Assembly (NCBI GenBank): GCA_019307065.1
Contig: JAFDKH010000030.1
Coordinates: forward strand, 1-34,579
Length of the DNA: 34,579 nt
Reading direction: 5' to 3'
Source of the DNA: Deltaproteobacteria bacterium
GTDB lineage: Bacteria > Myxococcota > B64-G9
Shown here: positions 1 through 8,890 of the stretch, piece by piece
Layout of the letters: each line of letters starts with the position of its first letter
Numbering within the stretch: the stretch's first letter is position 1
Program-made: the position numbers and the translations under genes
Notes under the pieces: generated by a model
Databases searched by the model: none
What the model was told of the DNA's origin: nothing
Seen by the model: only the letters and a program-made list of their open reading frames with translations

Positions 1-1239
1 TCCGGTCCCGTTTTCGTAGGCGCTCTCGGCCAGTCTCAAGGCCTGGCTAGCCAGTTCGGCCTTGGTCTTGGATGTGCCGACTAGCAACATAGCGGTCTCG
101 TAGTTGCGGCGCGCTGTGCGTAATTGCAAGATTGCCTTGAGCTTGGCGTCTTGAGCTTCGAGCTCGGCTTTGTGCAGGGCTGCCCTCTTTTGTTCCAGAT
201 CGGCGTAGCGGGTTTGACTGTAAAGCGGCACCGACAAGGTAATGAAATAAAACCAGCGCGACTTGTCGCCCGATTGAAAAGACGAGGGATCGGTGAATTG
301 ATAGGCGAATTGCCAGGAACCGTACAGGCTCGACAAGAATAGCATCCAGGATGTATCAATTTGCTTGTCGGCCAATCTGACCAGCGTGCGGGTAAGCTTG
401 AGATCTTCACGCTGAATCGTAGCCTTGGAAATCATGTCGGCTTCTGATTCTTGCGGAGCGCTCATCTCGGGTACTTGCGCCGGCATGGGCAGGAAGTCTA
501 CGCCGATCAAGATCGCCAGGGCGTCGCGGGCATTCTCCAAAGCGCTGTGAGCGGCAATAAGTTGTTCGTGGGCGGTCAACAACTCGGTCCGGGCCCGGAT
601 GACATCCAGCCGGCGCCCGGTACCCGAGCGATGCCGGATTGTGGCGACCGCCAGATGTCGTTTCGACGATTTAATCTGGTTGCGCTGGACCTCGATCAGC
701 GAACGGGCCGAAAGCGCCTGGAAATAGGCCTGGGCTACCGAGAGCAGCAGCGCCTGGCGAACACTCTCGACGCTCAGCTCGGTTACTTCTTCGCCGAGTT
801 CGGCCAGCATGACGCCGAACCAGGCCTGGGCATTGACCAACGGCACGTCAACCTGGATTCTGGCCGACAGGTCATCCTGGCGTCTACTTATAATTTCCTG
901 TCCTGCAAATGGAGTAATCGTGTCGTCATGATCATTGTGAGTGAAGGTCATCGAGGCGGAAGCCGAGGGTATCAATAAAGACCAGGCGGATTTCATTTCA
1001 GCCTGGGCCTTGATAATGTTGACCCGGGCAATCGACAAGGTCAAGTTGCGCCGGTCGGCCAGGCGTAAGGCCTGCTCTAAGGTGATTTCCTGACCTTTGG
1101 TTATCTCGGGTAGTTCCTGGTCGAGTAAATCCAAGGTTGGGGAACCCGATTTAGTGGCCCGGATTTCTTCGGCTGCGCTGTTTTGACAAAAAATGACTAT
1201 GCCAAGCAGGGCCGGCAGCCAGACAACACTGGCCTTCAT
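1..1239 (-). CDS. TolC-family outer membrane efflux protein, partial
   Basis: This is the outer-membrane channel of a tripartite efflux pump. It would export substrates handed over by the RND permease and adaptor encoded just upstream. The frame is open from an ATG at 1239 to the left edge (413 codons), so the C-terminus lies outside the window. The translation starts with a signal peptide (MKASVVWLPALLGIVIFC...), then a TolC-type helical stretch (EQALRLADRRNLTLSIAR). Long Ala/Gln/Leu/Glu-rich helices follow, and near the edge comes the second-repeat signature LAESAYENGTG. A GGGAG Shine-Dalgarno precedes the ATG, and the start overlaps the permease stop by 4 nt (ATGA), so translation is probably coupled. 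The family call is secure; the substrate is unknown. Confidence 0.93.
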   Translation of the reverse strand, partial: MKASVVWLPALLGIVIFCQNSAAEEIRATKSGSPTLDLLDQELPEITKGQEITLEQALRLADRRNLTLSIARVNIIKAQAEMKSAWSLLIPSASASMTFTHNDHDDTITPFAGQEIISRRQDDLSARIQVDVPLVNAQAWFGVMLAELGEEVTELSVESVRQALLLSVAQAYFQALSARSLIEVQRNQIKSSKRHLAVATIRHRSGTGRRLDVIRARTELLTAHEQLIAAHSALENARDALAILIGVDFLPMPAQVPEMSAPQESEADMISKATIQREDLKLTRTLVRLADKQIDTSWMLFLSSLYGSWQFAYQFTDPSSFQSGDKSRWFYFITLSVPLYSQTRYADLEQKRAALHKAELEAQDAKLKAILQLRTARRNYETAMLLVGTSKTKAELASQALRLAESAYENGTG

Positions 1240-4200
1240 GATGGTTCTCCCGAAGCAATCGGATCTACCTTGTAGTCGAGTTGCTTGCGGCCCTTTTTCC
1301 AGACTCGAATCTCTTCGATGATTACGAAAAGAGACGGCACCAGAATCAAGATCACCAATGTCGCGAACATGACTCCGAAGCCCAAAGAAACCGCCATCGG
1401 AATAAGTATTCGAGCCTGCACCGATGTTTCGAAAATCATCGGGGCCAGGCCGACAAAAGTAGTCAGCGAAGTCAAAATAATCGGTCTGAAGCGCAGACGG
1501 GCAGCCGCCAGGCTCGCCTCGAGCGGAGACAGGCCTTGTTTGCGGAAGCGGTTGGCCGAATCGACATAGACAATCGAGTCGTTCACCACCACTCCCGAAA
1601 GAGCCACCATACCCATCATGCTGATCATGCTCAGCTGCATACCCATCAAGACATGCCCGAGCACCGCCCCGACCAGGCCGAAGGGAATCGCCATCATTAC
1701 CACGAAAAACGGCTGCAGATAGCTCTTCAACGGGACGGCAATCAGGCCGTACATGGCTATTAACGCCATGATGTAGCCGACCAGCAGAAAGTCGAAGAAC
1801 TCGCCCATCTCTTTTTGACGGCCGGCCGAGCCGAGCTGCAATCCGGGATACTTGGCCTTCAGATCATTTCTGGCGTCTTTGAAGACGGCCATCATTATTT
1901 CACGTGGATTGGCCTTGCCCTCTTCGACGTCGGCCTGGACTCGTAAAGTGCGCTTGCCGTCGGTACGGTTGATTGACGTATAAGCCCGGCCATGAACGAC
2001 ACTGGCCGCTTGCCTAAGCGGCATCTCGCCCCCGGCCGGCGTGCGGATCATCAGCTCTTCGACGCTAAGCAGCGATTCACGTTCGGCCTGGGACAGGCGC
2101 ACCATGATTTTCATCTCGTGCCGGCCGCGTTGTTGACGGAAAGCTTCGGCGCCGTAGAATGCGCTGCGGACCTGGGAGGCCAGGTCGACGGAAGTCAACC
2201 CGGCCGCGATGCCTTCGTCGGACATCTTGAAATCCAACTGGGGTTTGCCCAATTCGATACCGTTTTCTATGTCCTTGACTCCGCCGAAAGTGGCCAGTTT
2301 GGCGGCCAGATCACGCGCGGCCGATTCGAGGACCGGGATATTCGAATGGCTCAACTCGATATCGATTGGTTTCGAACTGCCGTGACCGGTCGATGAGTTG
2401 AACGACAGTGATTCCAACCCGGGAATACTGCCTATTTTCTGGCGCCAAATGTCTGCAAAAACACCGGCGCCGATTGGACGCTGGTCAGTCGGAACCAGGG
2501 TAACAGCCACTGAGGTGACGTGTCCACCTGAGGCTCTTCCGCCGCGGCGCGTGAACGAGACGCCCAGCATCGAAAAAATTCCGGTGCTTATTCTCTGGCC
2601 GCCGTTGCCCTCGATGACTTCCTGGGCGGTGGCAACCAATTGCTGCATGACCTTTTCGGTTTCTTTAACCGCGCTTCCAAATGGCAGACGCGCTTCGGCG
2701 ACTACCCAATCGGATTCTTCCTTGGGAAAGTCGATGAACTTGACCCGCCCACTGGAAATCAAACCCAGGGTGACGGTGAAAACCGCAACGCCGACAGCCA
2801 CGGTGACCCAGCGGTGACGGGTAGTCGCTGCGACTAGCGGGCGATAGTAGTTTTCGATGAAGCGCTCGACTCCGCGGGAGAACCTGCCCTGCAGGCGTGA
2901 GAAGTGGTAGAAGAAGCCTTCTTTCTTGGTCTCCGACAGGTGTCCAATATGGGCCGGCAGCACGAAGAATGACTCGATCAGCGAAATTACCAGGACCAGG
3001 ATGACTACGATAGGAATTGAAATCATCCACTTGCCCCGTGTGCCGGGGACCATTAGCAGCGGGGAGAAAGCCACGACTGTCGTGGCGATAGAGAAAAATA
3101 CCGGAGTGGCTACTTGCTTAGCGCCTTTAATAGCGGCCTCGAGAAAAGGAATTCCCTGGCGGCGCATGCGAAAGGCGTTTTCGCCGACGACGATCGCGTC
3201 GTCGACGACCATGCCCAGAGTTACGATGAAGGCAAACAAAGAAATCATGTTGAGCGAGACGCCCAGGACCGGTAACAGAATCAGAGAACCCAAAAAAGAA
3301 ATCGGGATGCCCATGGTGACCCAGAAAGCAAATTTGGTTTCCAGAAACAAGCCCAGGATCAAAAGCACCATGGCCAGGCCCAGCATGGCATTCCGCATCA
3401 ATAGTCCGAGACGCTCATCGTAGAGCTTGGAACGGTCGTTCCAGGTGGTAACAAAGATACCGGGAGGTAGCTTTAGCTTCAGTTTGGCGGCGTAGCGTTT
3501 GACCGCCTTGGCCACTTCGGTCGGAGACTGACTGCCGACACTATAGACCTGCAGCAAGACCGAAGGCTTGCCTTCAAAGGCGGCCGAAATGTCAGTCTCG
3601 GCGAAACCATCCTTGATCTCGGCAATATCGCCGAGCCTGATCGGGCTGCCGTCGCTGCCGGTCATGATCGGTATATCGGCGAACTCGACCCCCAGGTCGC
3701 GTCTCTCGGTGGTGCGCAGCAAGACCTCGCCGCCGGCAGTCTTGACTCCGCCGGCCGGCAAGTCGATCGCGGTGCGCCGGACTACCTGCGCGATGTGCGG
3801 CAGGGTCAAGCCATAGGTGCGCAAGGTGTCATGCGTGACTTCGATGCTGATCTCTAAGGGTCGTACCCCGGCCAGTTCGACGTATGATACGTCGGGTAGC
3901 CCCAAGAGCTCGTCGCGGACGCTTTCGCCCAGGGCATGCATTACCTTTTCGTCCTGGTCACTGTAAACAACGAGACTGATGGCTTCAGCCCGCCATTCGG
4001 GCAGGTTAACAATCGGGCGCTCGGCCTCGACCGGAAAGGAGGTTATTCGATCGATCGCATTTTTTACGTCCGAAAGTGACTTGCTGTGGTTGGCGTCTTT
4101 ATCCAGTTCGACAGTTACCGAACCGTAACCTTCCAGGGCAACCGAAGTAACCTCTTTGACGTCGTCCAGCGGACGCACGGCTTCTTCGATGGCCAGCAAT

Positions 4201-4424
4201 ATGCCTTGCTCGACTTCGGCCGGGCTGGCCCCGGGGTACGGGACCGTAACCGATATCCGATCGAGTGCTATCTGCGGAAAGACTTCTTTCTTGACCCGGC
4301 CGGACATCAATAAACCGCCGACGATAAATGCCACCATCAGCAGGTTGGCCGCGACTGGATTCTTGGCCATCCAGGAAATCGGCCCCCCGTTTAGTTCTTC
4401 GGGGCCATTTTCTGTCGGGGTCAT
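1236..4424 (-). CDS. Efflux RND transporter permease subunit (AcrB/MdtB-like)
   Basis: This 1062-residue inner-membrane proton/drug antiporter has the usual RND length. It has an N-terminal membrane helix (NPVAANLLMVAFIVGG) and two periplasmic porter/docking regions. Transmembrane helix 4 carries the proton-relay pair in GMVVDDAIVVGENAF (about residues 404-418). The second half repeats the layout, with GMVALSGVVVNDSIVYVDSA near residue 940. I see no Cus-type metal signature, so a drug, lipid or metabolite exporter is more likely than a metal pump, but this is uncertain. A GGAGA Shine-Dalgarno sits 7 nt before the ATG. The start overlaps the adaptor stop by one base (TAATG), and the 3' end overlaps tolC by 4 nt. 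The three genes therefore form one tightly coupled operon. Confidence 0.96.
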   Translation of the reverse strand: MTPTENGPEELNGGPISWMAKNPVAANLLMVAFIVGGLLMSGRVKKEVFPQIALDRISVTVPYPGASPAEVEQGILLAIEEAVRPLDDVKEVTSVALEGYGSVTVELDKDANHSKSLSDVKNAIDRITSFPVEAERPIVNLPEWRAEAISLVVYSDQDEKVMHALGESVRDELLGLPDVSYVELAGVRPLEISIEVTHDTLRTYGLTLPHIAQVVRRTAIDLPAGGVKTAGGEVLLRTTERRDLGVEFADIPIMTGSDGSPIRLGDIAEIKDGFAETDISAAFEGKPSVLLQVYSVGSQSPTEVAKAVKRYAAKLKLKLPPGIFVTTWNDRSKLYDERLGLLMRNAMLGLAMVLLILGLFLETKFAFWVTMGIPISFLGSLILLPVLGVSLNMISLFAFIVTLGMVVDDAIVVGENAFRMRRQGIPFLEAAIKGAKQVATPVFFSIATTVVAFSPLLMVPGTRGKWMISIPIVVILVLVISLIESFFVLPAHIGHLSETKKEGFFYHFSRLQGRFSRGVERFIENYYRPLVAATTRHRWVTVAVGVAVFTVTLGLISSGRVKFIDFPKEESDWVVAEARLPFGSAVKETEKVMQQLVATAQEVIEGNGGQRISTGIFSMLGVSFTRRGGRASGGHVTSVAVTLVPTDQRPIGAGVFADIWRQKIGSIPGLESLSFNSSTGHGSSKPIDIELSHSNIPVLESAARDLAAKLATFGGVKDIENGIELGKPQLDFKMSDEGIAAGLTSVDLASQVRSAFYGAEAFRQQRGRHEMKIMVRLSQAERESLLSVEELMIRTPAGGEMPLRQAASVVHGRAYTSINRTDGKRTLRVQADVEEGKANPREIMMAVFKDARNDLKAKYPGLQLGSAGRQKEMGEFFDFLLVGYIMALIAMYGLIAVPLKSYLQPFFVVMMAIPFGLVGAVLGHVLMGMQLSMISMMGMVALSGVVVNDSIVYVDSANRFRKQGLSPLEASLAAARLRFRPIILTSLTTFVGLAPMIFETSVQARILIPMAVSLGFGVMFATLVILILVPSLFVIIEEIRVWKKGRKQLDYKVDPIASGEPS

Positions 4425-5641
4425 TACTGAGTCTCCGGATTGGCCGCCTTAGGGGTTTGGACTTCTTCTGCGGGCGGTTCATCGGCTGAGCGAATCTTCA
4501 TGCCCTTGACCGGTACCGCAATTCGGCTGGTGATTACCAGATCACCCGGACGCAGATCACCGCGTACGAATACCGTATCGCTTCTGGTCCAGACGATTTC
4601 GACTTGCCTGATTGAAAGCTGCTTGCCTACTTTTACCCAAACCTGGTTCTTGTCGCGCATGGTCCGGCGCGGCAGTCTGAGTATGCCCTCGACATTCGGG
4701 CCTTCGATGTTAACCGTGACGTAGGCGCCCAGCAGCAACGGTAGCGCGGACCCATTCGAGCCGTCTGTATTCATCGGGTTGTCTACTTCGACGATCAAGC
4801 GAGCCATCTTGCCGAGCGGATCGAGATCGCCGAGCAGTTTTACAACCACACCCTGACGTTCGATTTTGAAATCGGGGCCGGCCTGCTGAACTATTTTGAC
4901 AGACGAGCCTTGAGTGGCATTGATGCCGGGAATGGCGATCCAGCTCAGGCGATCCAGGGGAACGGAAACCCGCACCCAGAACTTGTCGCTGTCGACCAGG
5001 GTGGCGATCCGTGAGGCGTTCGAAACCACCTGGCCCACGTCGACGAATTCCTCGGTAACCAGAGCGTTGAACGGGGCGGTGATTGATGTGCGATTACGTC
5101 GCAACTGGGCTTGTTCGACGCCGCTTTCAGCGGAGGCCACCATGGCTTGCGCGTTTTCCAGCTGGATTTCACGCAGGGCCAGTTTCTTGCCTTCTTCGGT
5201 GGGCTGAACTTCATCGCGGATCATCTTCCATTCGCGTTCGGCCACCGACTTGAGGCCTTTCTCGCGGGCCAACTCTGCCTTGGCCTGGACCACCCGGGCC
5301 TGCTGTTGTTTCAGGCTCAAATCGTAATCGCGCGGATCGATTCGCACCAGCGTCTGCCCTTTTTTGAATCTTCCGCCTGGCACCAGGTTAGGATTCTGGT
5401 AGATAATCTTACCGACGACTTCCGGGAAAACTGTTACCGAGCGGGCCGGCACCACGGTTCCCATGGCAGTCACGGTGACTCGTTCGTGGGCCTCGGGGGC
5501 TGCAATTGTTGCGACCACCGTGGCCAGTTGGCCCTTATTCTGTTTCTCGGGATAACTCGCGGTTGACTTCAGGTAATAATAAATCCCCACCCCGGACCCG
5601 ATAATTCCCAATACTAGAATGATTTTGAGTACTTTCTTCAT
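4424..5641 (-). CDS. RND efflux periplasmic adaptor (HlyD/AcrA family)
   Basis: This is the membrane-fusion subunit linking the permease to TolC. I chose ATG 5641 (405 aa) over an in-frame TTG at 5653 because GAGG (5648-5651) lies 6 nt upstream of the ATG and overlaps the TTG region. The N-terminus is a membrane anchor (KKVLKIILVLGIIGSGVGIYYYL). It is followed by a lipoyl/barrel-sandwich half (VVGKIIYQNPNLVPGGRFKKGQTLVRID), an alpha-hairpin rich in Gln/Ala/Glu (about 105-185), the second lipoyl half (ITAPFNALVTEEFVDVGQVV) and beta-barrel domains (FWVRVSVPLDRLSW). The C-terminus is Pro/Glu-rich. It is the first gene of the operon, and the 226-nt gap upstream holds the likely control region. 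Confidence 0.95.
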   Translation of the reverse strand: MKKVLKIILVLGIIGSGVGIYYYLKSTASYPEKQNKGQLATVVATIAAPEAHERVTVTAMGTVVPARSVTVFPEVVGKIIYQNPNLVPGGRFKKGQTLVRIDPRDYDLSLKQQQARVVQAKAELAREKGLKSVAEREWKMIRDEVQPTEEGKKLALREIQLENAQAMVASAESGVEQAQLRRNRTSITAPFNALVTEEFVDVGQVVSNASRIATLVDSDKFWVRVSVPLDRLSWIAIPGINATQGSSVKIVQQAGPDFKIERQGVVVKLLGDLDPLGKMARLIVEVDNPMNTDGSNGSALPLLLGAYVTVNIEGPNVEGILRLPRRTMRDKNQVWVKVGKQLSIRQVEIVWTRSDTVFVRGDLRPGDLVITSRIAVPVKGMKIRSADEPPAEEVQTPKAANPETQ

Positions 5642-5723
5642 TGGACGCCTCAAGTAGTTGCAGTGATGATACTGGAAAATAACAACTGGGTGGGCAAATA
5701 ATTTCCTTTCTTAATACTTCGTA

Positions 5724-5751
5724 ACAATAAGGGCAATTTACAGTAAGTCAA
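5724..5751 (-). promoter_or_regulatory. Candidate sigma70-like promoter of the efflux operon
   Basis: On the minus strand TTGACT (5746-5751) is separated by 16 nt from TATTGT (5724-5729), about 80 nt before the adaptor start. The match to consensus is moderate and found by eye. The position in the only sizeable gap upstream of the operon supports it. Confidence 0.3.
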
Positions 5752-5765
5752 GTAACCGTCTTATA

Positions 5766-5811
5766 GACAATTTTTGTCATCGGCAGTTCATGAAAATATC
5801 ATGATATTGTC
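5766..5811. promoter_or_regulatory. Palindromic operator-like cluster upstream of the efflux operon
   Basis: The AT-rich stretch contains GACAA-TTT-TTGTC (5766-5778) and a perfect 14-nt palindrome AATATCATGATATT (5795-5808). The outer GACAAT (5766-5771) and ATTGTC (5806-5811) are also inverted copies of each other. The cluster lies just upstream of the candidate -35, where an activator would bind. No regulator gene is adjacent, so the cognate protein is unknown. Confidence 0.35.
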
Positions 5812-5867
5812 ATTAATTATATTGGATTGGGTAGGTGAATGCCCGGCCTGCAGGATATTTTTAACTG

Positions 5868-7475
5868 CTAGTCGTGATCCAGCTTGATTTTTTCGGCCTT
5901 TGTAACCAGGCCGAGGAACTCTTGGCGATAGCCATGCGGATCTTTGCCCAGAGCGCCCCTGGCCAGGTCATTCACCATCGCGAAGCTGGCGGCGCCTTTG
6001 TATTTCGAGTCGCGCAGCAGCATGCCGAAAGCGGCAACGGCAGCCGAGAAACGGTAGCTTTGCGAGGCACTTTCCAGTTGGTCGCCGCGGTCTTCGATAC
6101 TTCCGCCGATTAGCTTGCTGGTGTTCTGGTCGGGCTCTTTGTAGCGTAGTTTTAAGGTCAGCAGTTCGCTAGACTGGGCGGCTTCGGTCAGGCTGCGCGA
6201 GTCTTGATATTTGAGCGCATCTACCTTGGAAGTCGTGACTTCGACTCCGGCGGGCACGATCTCGTATAGAGCGGTAACTGTATGGCCGGCCCCAATCTCG
6301 CCGGCGTCTTTTGTGTCGTCATTGAAGTCTTCGGCGCGTAGCAAGCGGTTCTCATAGCCGATAAGCCGATAGGCGTTGACCTTGGTCGGGTTGAACTCCA
6401 CCTGGATTTTAACGTCTTTGGCGATGGTGACCAGAGTGGCGCCGGCCTGAGTGACCAGCACCTTGCGGGCCTCGTGGATCGTATCGATGTAGGCGTAGTT
6501 GCCGTTGCCCTTATCGGCCAGTTTTTCCATAGTCGAGTCTTTGTAGTTTCCGGTTCCGAATCCCAGAACGGTTAGAAAGACACCGCTTTCACGCTCTTTT
6601 TCGATCAGCCGAACCAGTTCTGAGTGGCTGGTTGTCCCGACGTTGAAATCACCGTCGGTGGCCAATATTACGCGGTTTATTCCGCCTTTGATGAAGTTCT
6701 CGCGGGCGACATTATAAGCCAGGCGAATGCCGGCGCCCCCATTGGTAGATCCACCGGCCGAAAGTTTATCGAAGGCCGCCAAAATGGTTTCGTTTTCGGC
6801 GCCTGAAGTCGGCTGCAGCACCAGGCCGCTGGCGCCGGCATAAACCACCATTGACACACGGTCGCGCCCGTCGAGTTGTTTTGTCAGCAGACGGAAGGCC
6901 GCCTTGAGTAGGGGCAGTTTCCTGGCGTCGTGCATCGACCCGGAGACGTCAATCAAGAAAACCAGGTTGCGCGGCGGAAGGTCCTTAAGGGCTAAGGCCC
7001 TGCCTTGTAAGCCGATGTGAACCAGCTTGTGTTCGCTGTTCCAGGGGCAGGACGCAACCTCGGCACTGACCGAAAAAGGTTCGCCGGCTTTAGGCTCGGG
7101 ATAATCGTACGAAAAGTAGTTGATCAGTTCTTCGATCCGGATTGCGTCGGCCGGGGGCCGTTGGCCGTCATTGATGAAACGGCGCATGTTTGAAAATGAA
7201 GCCGTATCGACATCAATAGAAAAAGTGGAGAGTGGATTGTCGGCCACGGCCATGAACGGGTTTTCATATATACGCTCATAGGCTTCGGTATGAAAACGCG
7301 GGTCTTCGCCCTCGACTGTGACAACTTTGACCGGGTTTACTGCCAACATGGGTGACTGGGCAGTATAATGAGGTGCCCGGCCAGAATAGCAGCCGCAAGC
7401 TACAGCAATAAATAAAAAGATCAGGCCGGCAGTTGGAATCAACCAGATAACTACTGATTTTCTTGAAGCTTTCAT
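5868..7475 (-). CDS. von Willebrand factor A domain lipoprotein (YfbK-like)
   Basis: This predicted envelope-anchored protein carries a metal-binding VWA domain. The start is ATG 7475 (535 aa) rather than the adjacent GTG 7478, because AGGAGG (7483-7488) is spaced 7 nt from the ATG. A hydrophobic N-terminus ends in IAVACGC, giving a lipoprotein Cys at about residue 27 or 29. Next come the region typical of YfbK-type proteins (about 60-125: YENPFMAV, STFSIDVDTASFSNMRRF) and the VWA domain with a complete MIDAS (D176-x-S178-x-S180, T244, D274). A C-terminal domain of the kind found in YfbK homologues follows. The molecular role of this family is not settled; adhesion or a metal-dependent scaffold is plausible. 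The gap to the upstream lipoprotein gene is 82 nt on the same strand, so cotranscription is possible. Confidence 0.9.
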   Translation of the reverse strand: MKASRKSVVIWLIPTAGLIFLFIAVACGCYSGRAPHYTAQSPMLAVNPVKVVTVEGEDPRFHTEAYERIYENPFMAVADNPLSTFSIDVDTASFSNMRRFINDGQRPPADAIRIEELINYFSYDYPEPKAGEPFSVSAEVASCPWNSEHKLVHIGLQGRALALKDLPPRNLVFLIDVSGSMHDARKLPLLKAAFRLLTKQLDGRDRVSMVVYAGASGLVLQPTSGAENETILAAFDKLSAGGSTNGGAGIRLAYNVARENFIKGGINRVILATDGDFNVGTTSHSELVRLIEKERESGVFLTVLGFGTGNYKDSTMEKLADKGNGNYAYIDTIHEARKVLVTQAGATLVTIAKDVKIQVEFNPTKVNAYRLIGYENRLLRAEDFNDDTKDAGEIGAGHTVTALYEIVPAGVEVTTSKVDALKYQDSRSLTEAAQSSELLTLKLRYKEPDQNTSKLIGGSIEDRGDQLESASQSYRFSAAVAAFGMLLRDSKYKGAASFAMVNDLARGALGKDPHGYRQEFLGLVTKAEKIKLDHD

Positions 7476-7557
7476 CACAACACCTCCTCGTTGGGTTCAT
7501 TTGCGCATCTATCTGGCAAACGCCCCAGCCCGACGAAGCTTACACATATTGTATAGA

Positions 7558-8562
7558 CTATCTGTAATTCTGATCGCAGCTGTCGATGGTCTCGCGCTGC
7601 AGTTCAACCAGGTTCGAGTCGAGAAAAACCAGGTCGGCCCCGTAACAAACATTATCATCGACCATTAACGCAGCTGTCTGCCCGATTGGAGGATCGATCA
7701 TTATCAAAAGGACCGGATTGAGATTGTGCAACATGGCCGAGTAAACCAGCTTGAAATTGTCACGGACGGTGCGTGTCTGGCCGGCAAAAGTCAGATCGGC
7801 TGCAAACAGGCTGTAGCAAATTGTGCAACCGGCGCAGAATTCGGGCGGCTCGGTGCAGTAGCGCTGATCGAGCACCAGCTGGGTGCCGGATTCTGAGCCG
7901 ACGGTGAACAAGGGACCGCGCTCGGGCAGCTGACAGGTAACGAAATCCTGGATCTCGGTGATTGGATCTTCCCCGGGGCCTATGGTCGCCCGGCCATTTA
8001 CCGTATCGAACATGAAGGTCGGGTCCAAGACGACTTGTGCAGGCCAGTCCCCAGCCTGGGCGATTGGAATGGTAATCACGACCCAGTAGGGTTCTTGATC
8101 CAGCGTAAACTCCTTAGTGAATGTATATATCCAGGTGTCAATGCCGTCTTGATTGCGAAAGCTTGCCGTGAACTCGCCGGTCGTAACTTGAGGATCGAGT
8201 ACCCGGGCGTCGGGCCCGTAGACGACTTGTTCGACTATTTCTTCTTCGTAGATCCCGGCAGTGCGCGGCAAGATATAGTGGCCTGGTTTCAAAACTATCC
8301 GGCCCAGCATAGCCAGCTCCTGTTGCCAGTTGCGGGCGGCTGAGAAATGGGTGCACAGGTCGGTGCCGGCCGGTACGTTCAGTAAAAAACTCGAATCCGG
8401 GTCATGATCCGGACGCTGGCCGGCATCGTATGAATCTCCCGGACTGTCGGCGCCGGCATCCTGGGCGTCGAGGCCAGCATCGGCCGGTTTGTCAGCGGCT
8501 GAACAACCTAGCCAATAGATGCAAAGCACAATTAAGCTCAGGCGAATCGAAATACTTCCCAT
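7558..8562 (-). CDS. Hypothetical lipoprotein with Asp-rich linker
   Basis: I do not recognise the family. The 334-residue product starts with a hydrophobic segment ending in YWLGCSA, a probable lipoprotein signal although Trp at -3 is unusual. An Asp/Ala/Gly/Pro-rich tether of about 35 residues follows (DAGLDAQDAGADSP). The rest looks beta-rich (EFTLDQEPYWVVITIPIAQ) and carries paired cysteines (CTEPPEFCAGCTIC), suggesting disulfides outside the cytoplasm. ATG 8562 has AGGAG six nt upstream. Acidic linkers after the lipidated Cys are common in myxobacterial-type surface lipoproteins. The VWA lipoprotein lies downstream on the same strand, so the two may act in one envelope process, but nothing in the sequence proves it. 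Confidence 0.8.
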   Translation of the reverse strand: MGSISIRLSLIVLCIYWLGCSAADKPADAGLDAQDAGADSPGDSYDAGQRPDHDPDSSFLLNVPAGTDLCTHFSAARNWQQELAMLGRIVLKPGHYILPRTAGIYEEEIVEQVVYGPDARVLDPQVTTGEFTASFRNQDGIDTWIYTFTKEFTLDQEPYWVVITIPIAQAGDWPAQVVLDPTFMFDTVNGRATIGPGEDPITEIQDFVTCQLPERGPLFTVGSESGTQLVLDQRYCTEPPEFCAGCTICYSLFAADLTFAGQTRTVRDNFKLVYSAMLHNLNPVLLIMIDPPIGQTAALMVDDNVCYGADLVFLDSNLVELQRETIDSCDQNYR

Positions 8563-8592
8563 CGTGATCTCCTGTCAGCCTGCTCATATCAA

Positions 8593-8619
8593 TTGACAAT
8601 AGGGATACTCGTTTTAAAT
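8593..8619 (+). promoter_or_regulatory. Candidate promoter of the cobalamin riboswitch transcript
   Basis: A consensus TTGACA lies at 8593-8598 and TTAAAT at 8614-8619, with a short 15-nt spacer. It sits about 70 nt before the aptamer, which is where a promoter is needed. The non-ideal spacer lowers confidence. Confidence 0.35.
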
Positions 8620-8686
8620 GAGTCTATCTCAAGTTTTTGTCAACTAGCTGTTGATCTGCAGCTGGATTTCCATATACTCGAGCATG

Positions 8687-8848
8687 ACGTTCAGGTTCGC
8701 ACACGCTGTGCGACGTAAGACAGGAAACCGGTGGAAATCCGGTGCGAACCCGTCACGGTGATCGGTCAAGCCTGTTCAATATGCCACTGGGCCAACCCGG
8801 GAAGGCGAGCAGGATACAGGCCGTAAGCCCGGAGACTGGCCTGGACGT
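8687..8848 (+). ncRNA. Cobalamin (B12) riboswitch aptamer
   Basis: The closing helix P1 is visible: ACGTTCAGG (8687-8695) pairs with CCTGGACGT (8840-8848), with one G-U. A long helix pairs GTTCGCAC (8695-8702) with GTGCGAAC (8742-8749). The conserved core follows: GGAA at 8723-8726, the CCGG...CCGG hairpin with its GGAAAT loop at 8728-8742, then CCGTCACGGTGA (8750-8761). The 3' part has CACTGGGCCAACCCGGGAAGG and the B12 box AAGCCCGGAGACTGGCC (8825-8841), which by eye matches the textbook B12 box at all but one position. Together these are diagnostic of the cobalamin class. It reads toward the 29-codon and 86-residue ORFs. Confidence 0.93.
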
Positions 8849-8890
8849 TCCCTAACACAGCCGCCTCGCGGATCGGGCGGAGTGGGAACG
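8846..8890 (+). promoter_or_regulatory. Riboswitch expression-platform hairpin sequestering a Shine-Dalgarno
   Basis: CGTTCCC (8846-8852) pairs with GGGAACG (8884-8890) and inside it CCGCC (8861-8865) pairs with GGCGG (8876-8880). The GG of the Shine-Dalgarno GGAG (8879-8882) lies in the inner stem, and the outer strand ends directly before ATG 8891. The left arm shares CGT (8846-8848) with the 3' strand of aptamer helix P1. There is no U-tract, so control of translation is more likely than of termination. Confidence 0.6.

Noticed and set aside
451..978. Plus-strand 175-codon frame opposite the TolC gene
   Set aside because: It is antisense to a clear TolC reading frame and has no recognisable domain or ribosome site; a shadow frame.
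8638..8643. Minus-strand TTGACA upstream of the 7558-8562 lipoprotein
   Set aside because: The hexamers at 16-18 nt spacing match the -10 consensus poorly, so I do not call a promoter.
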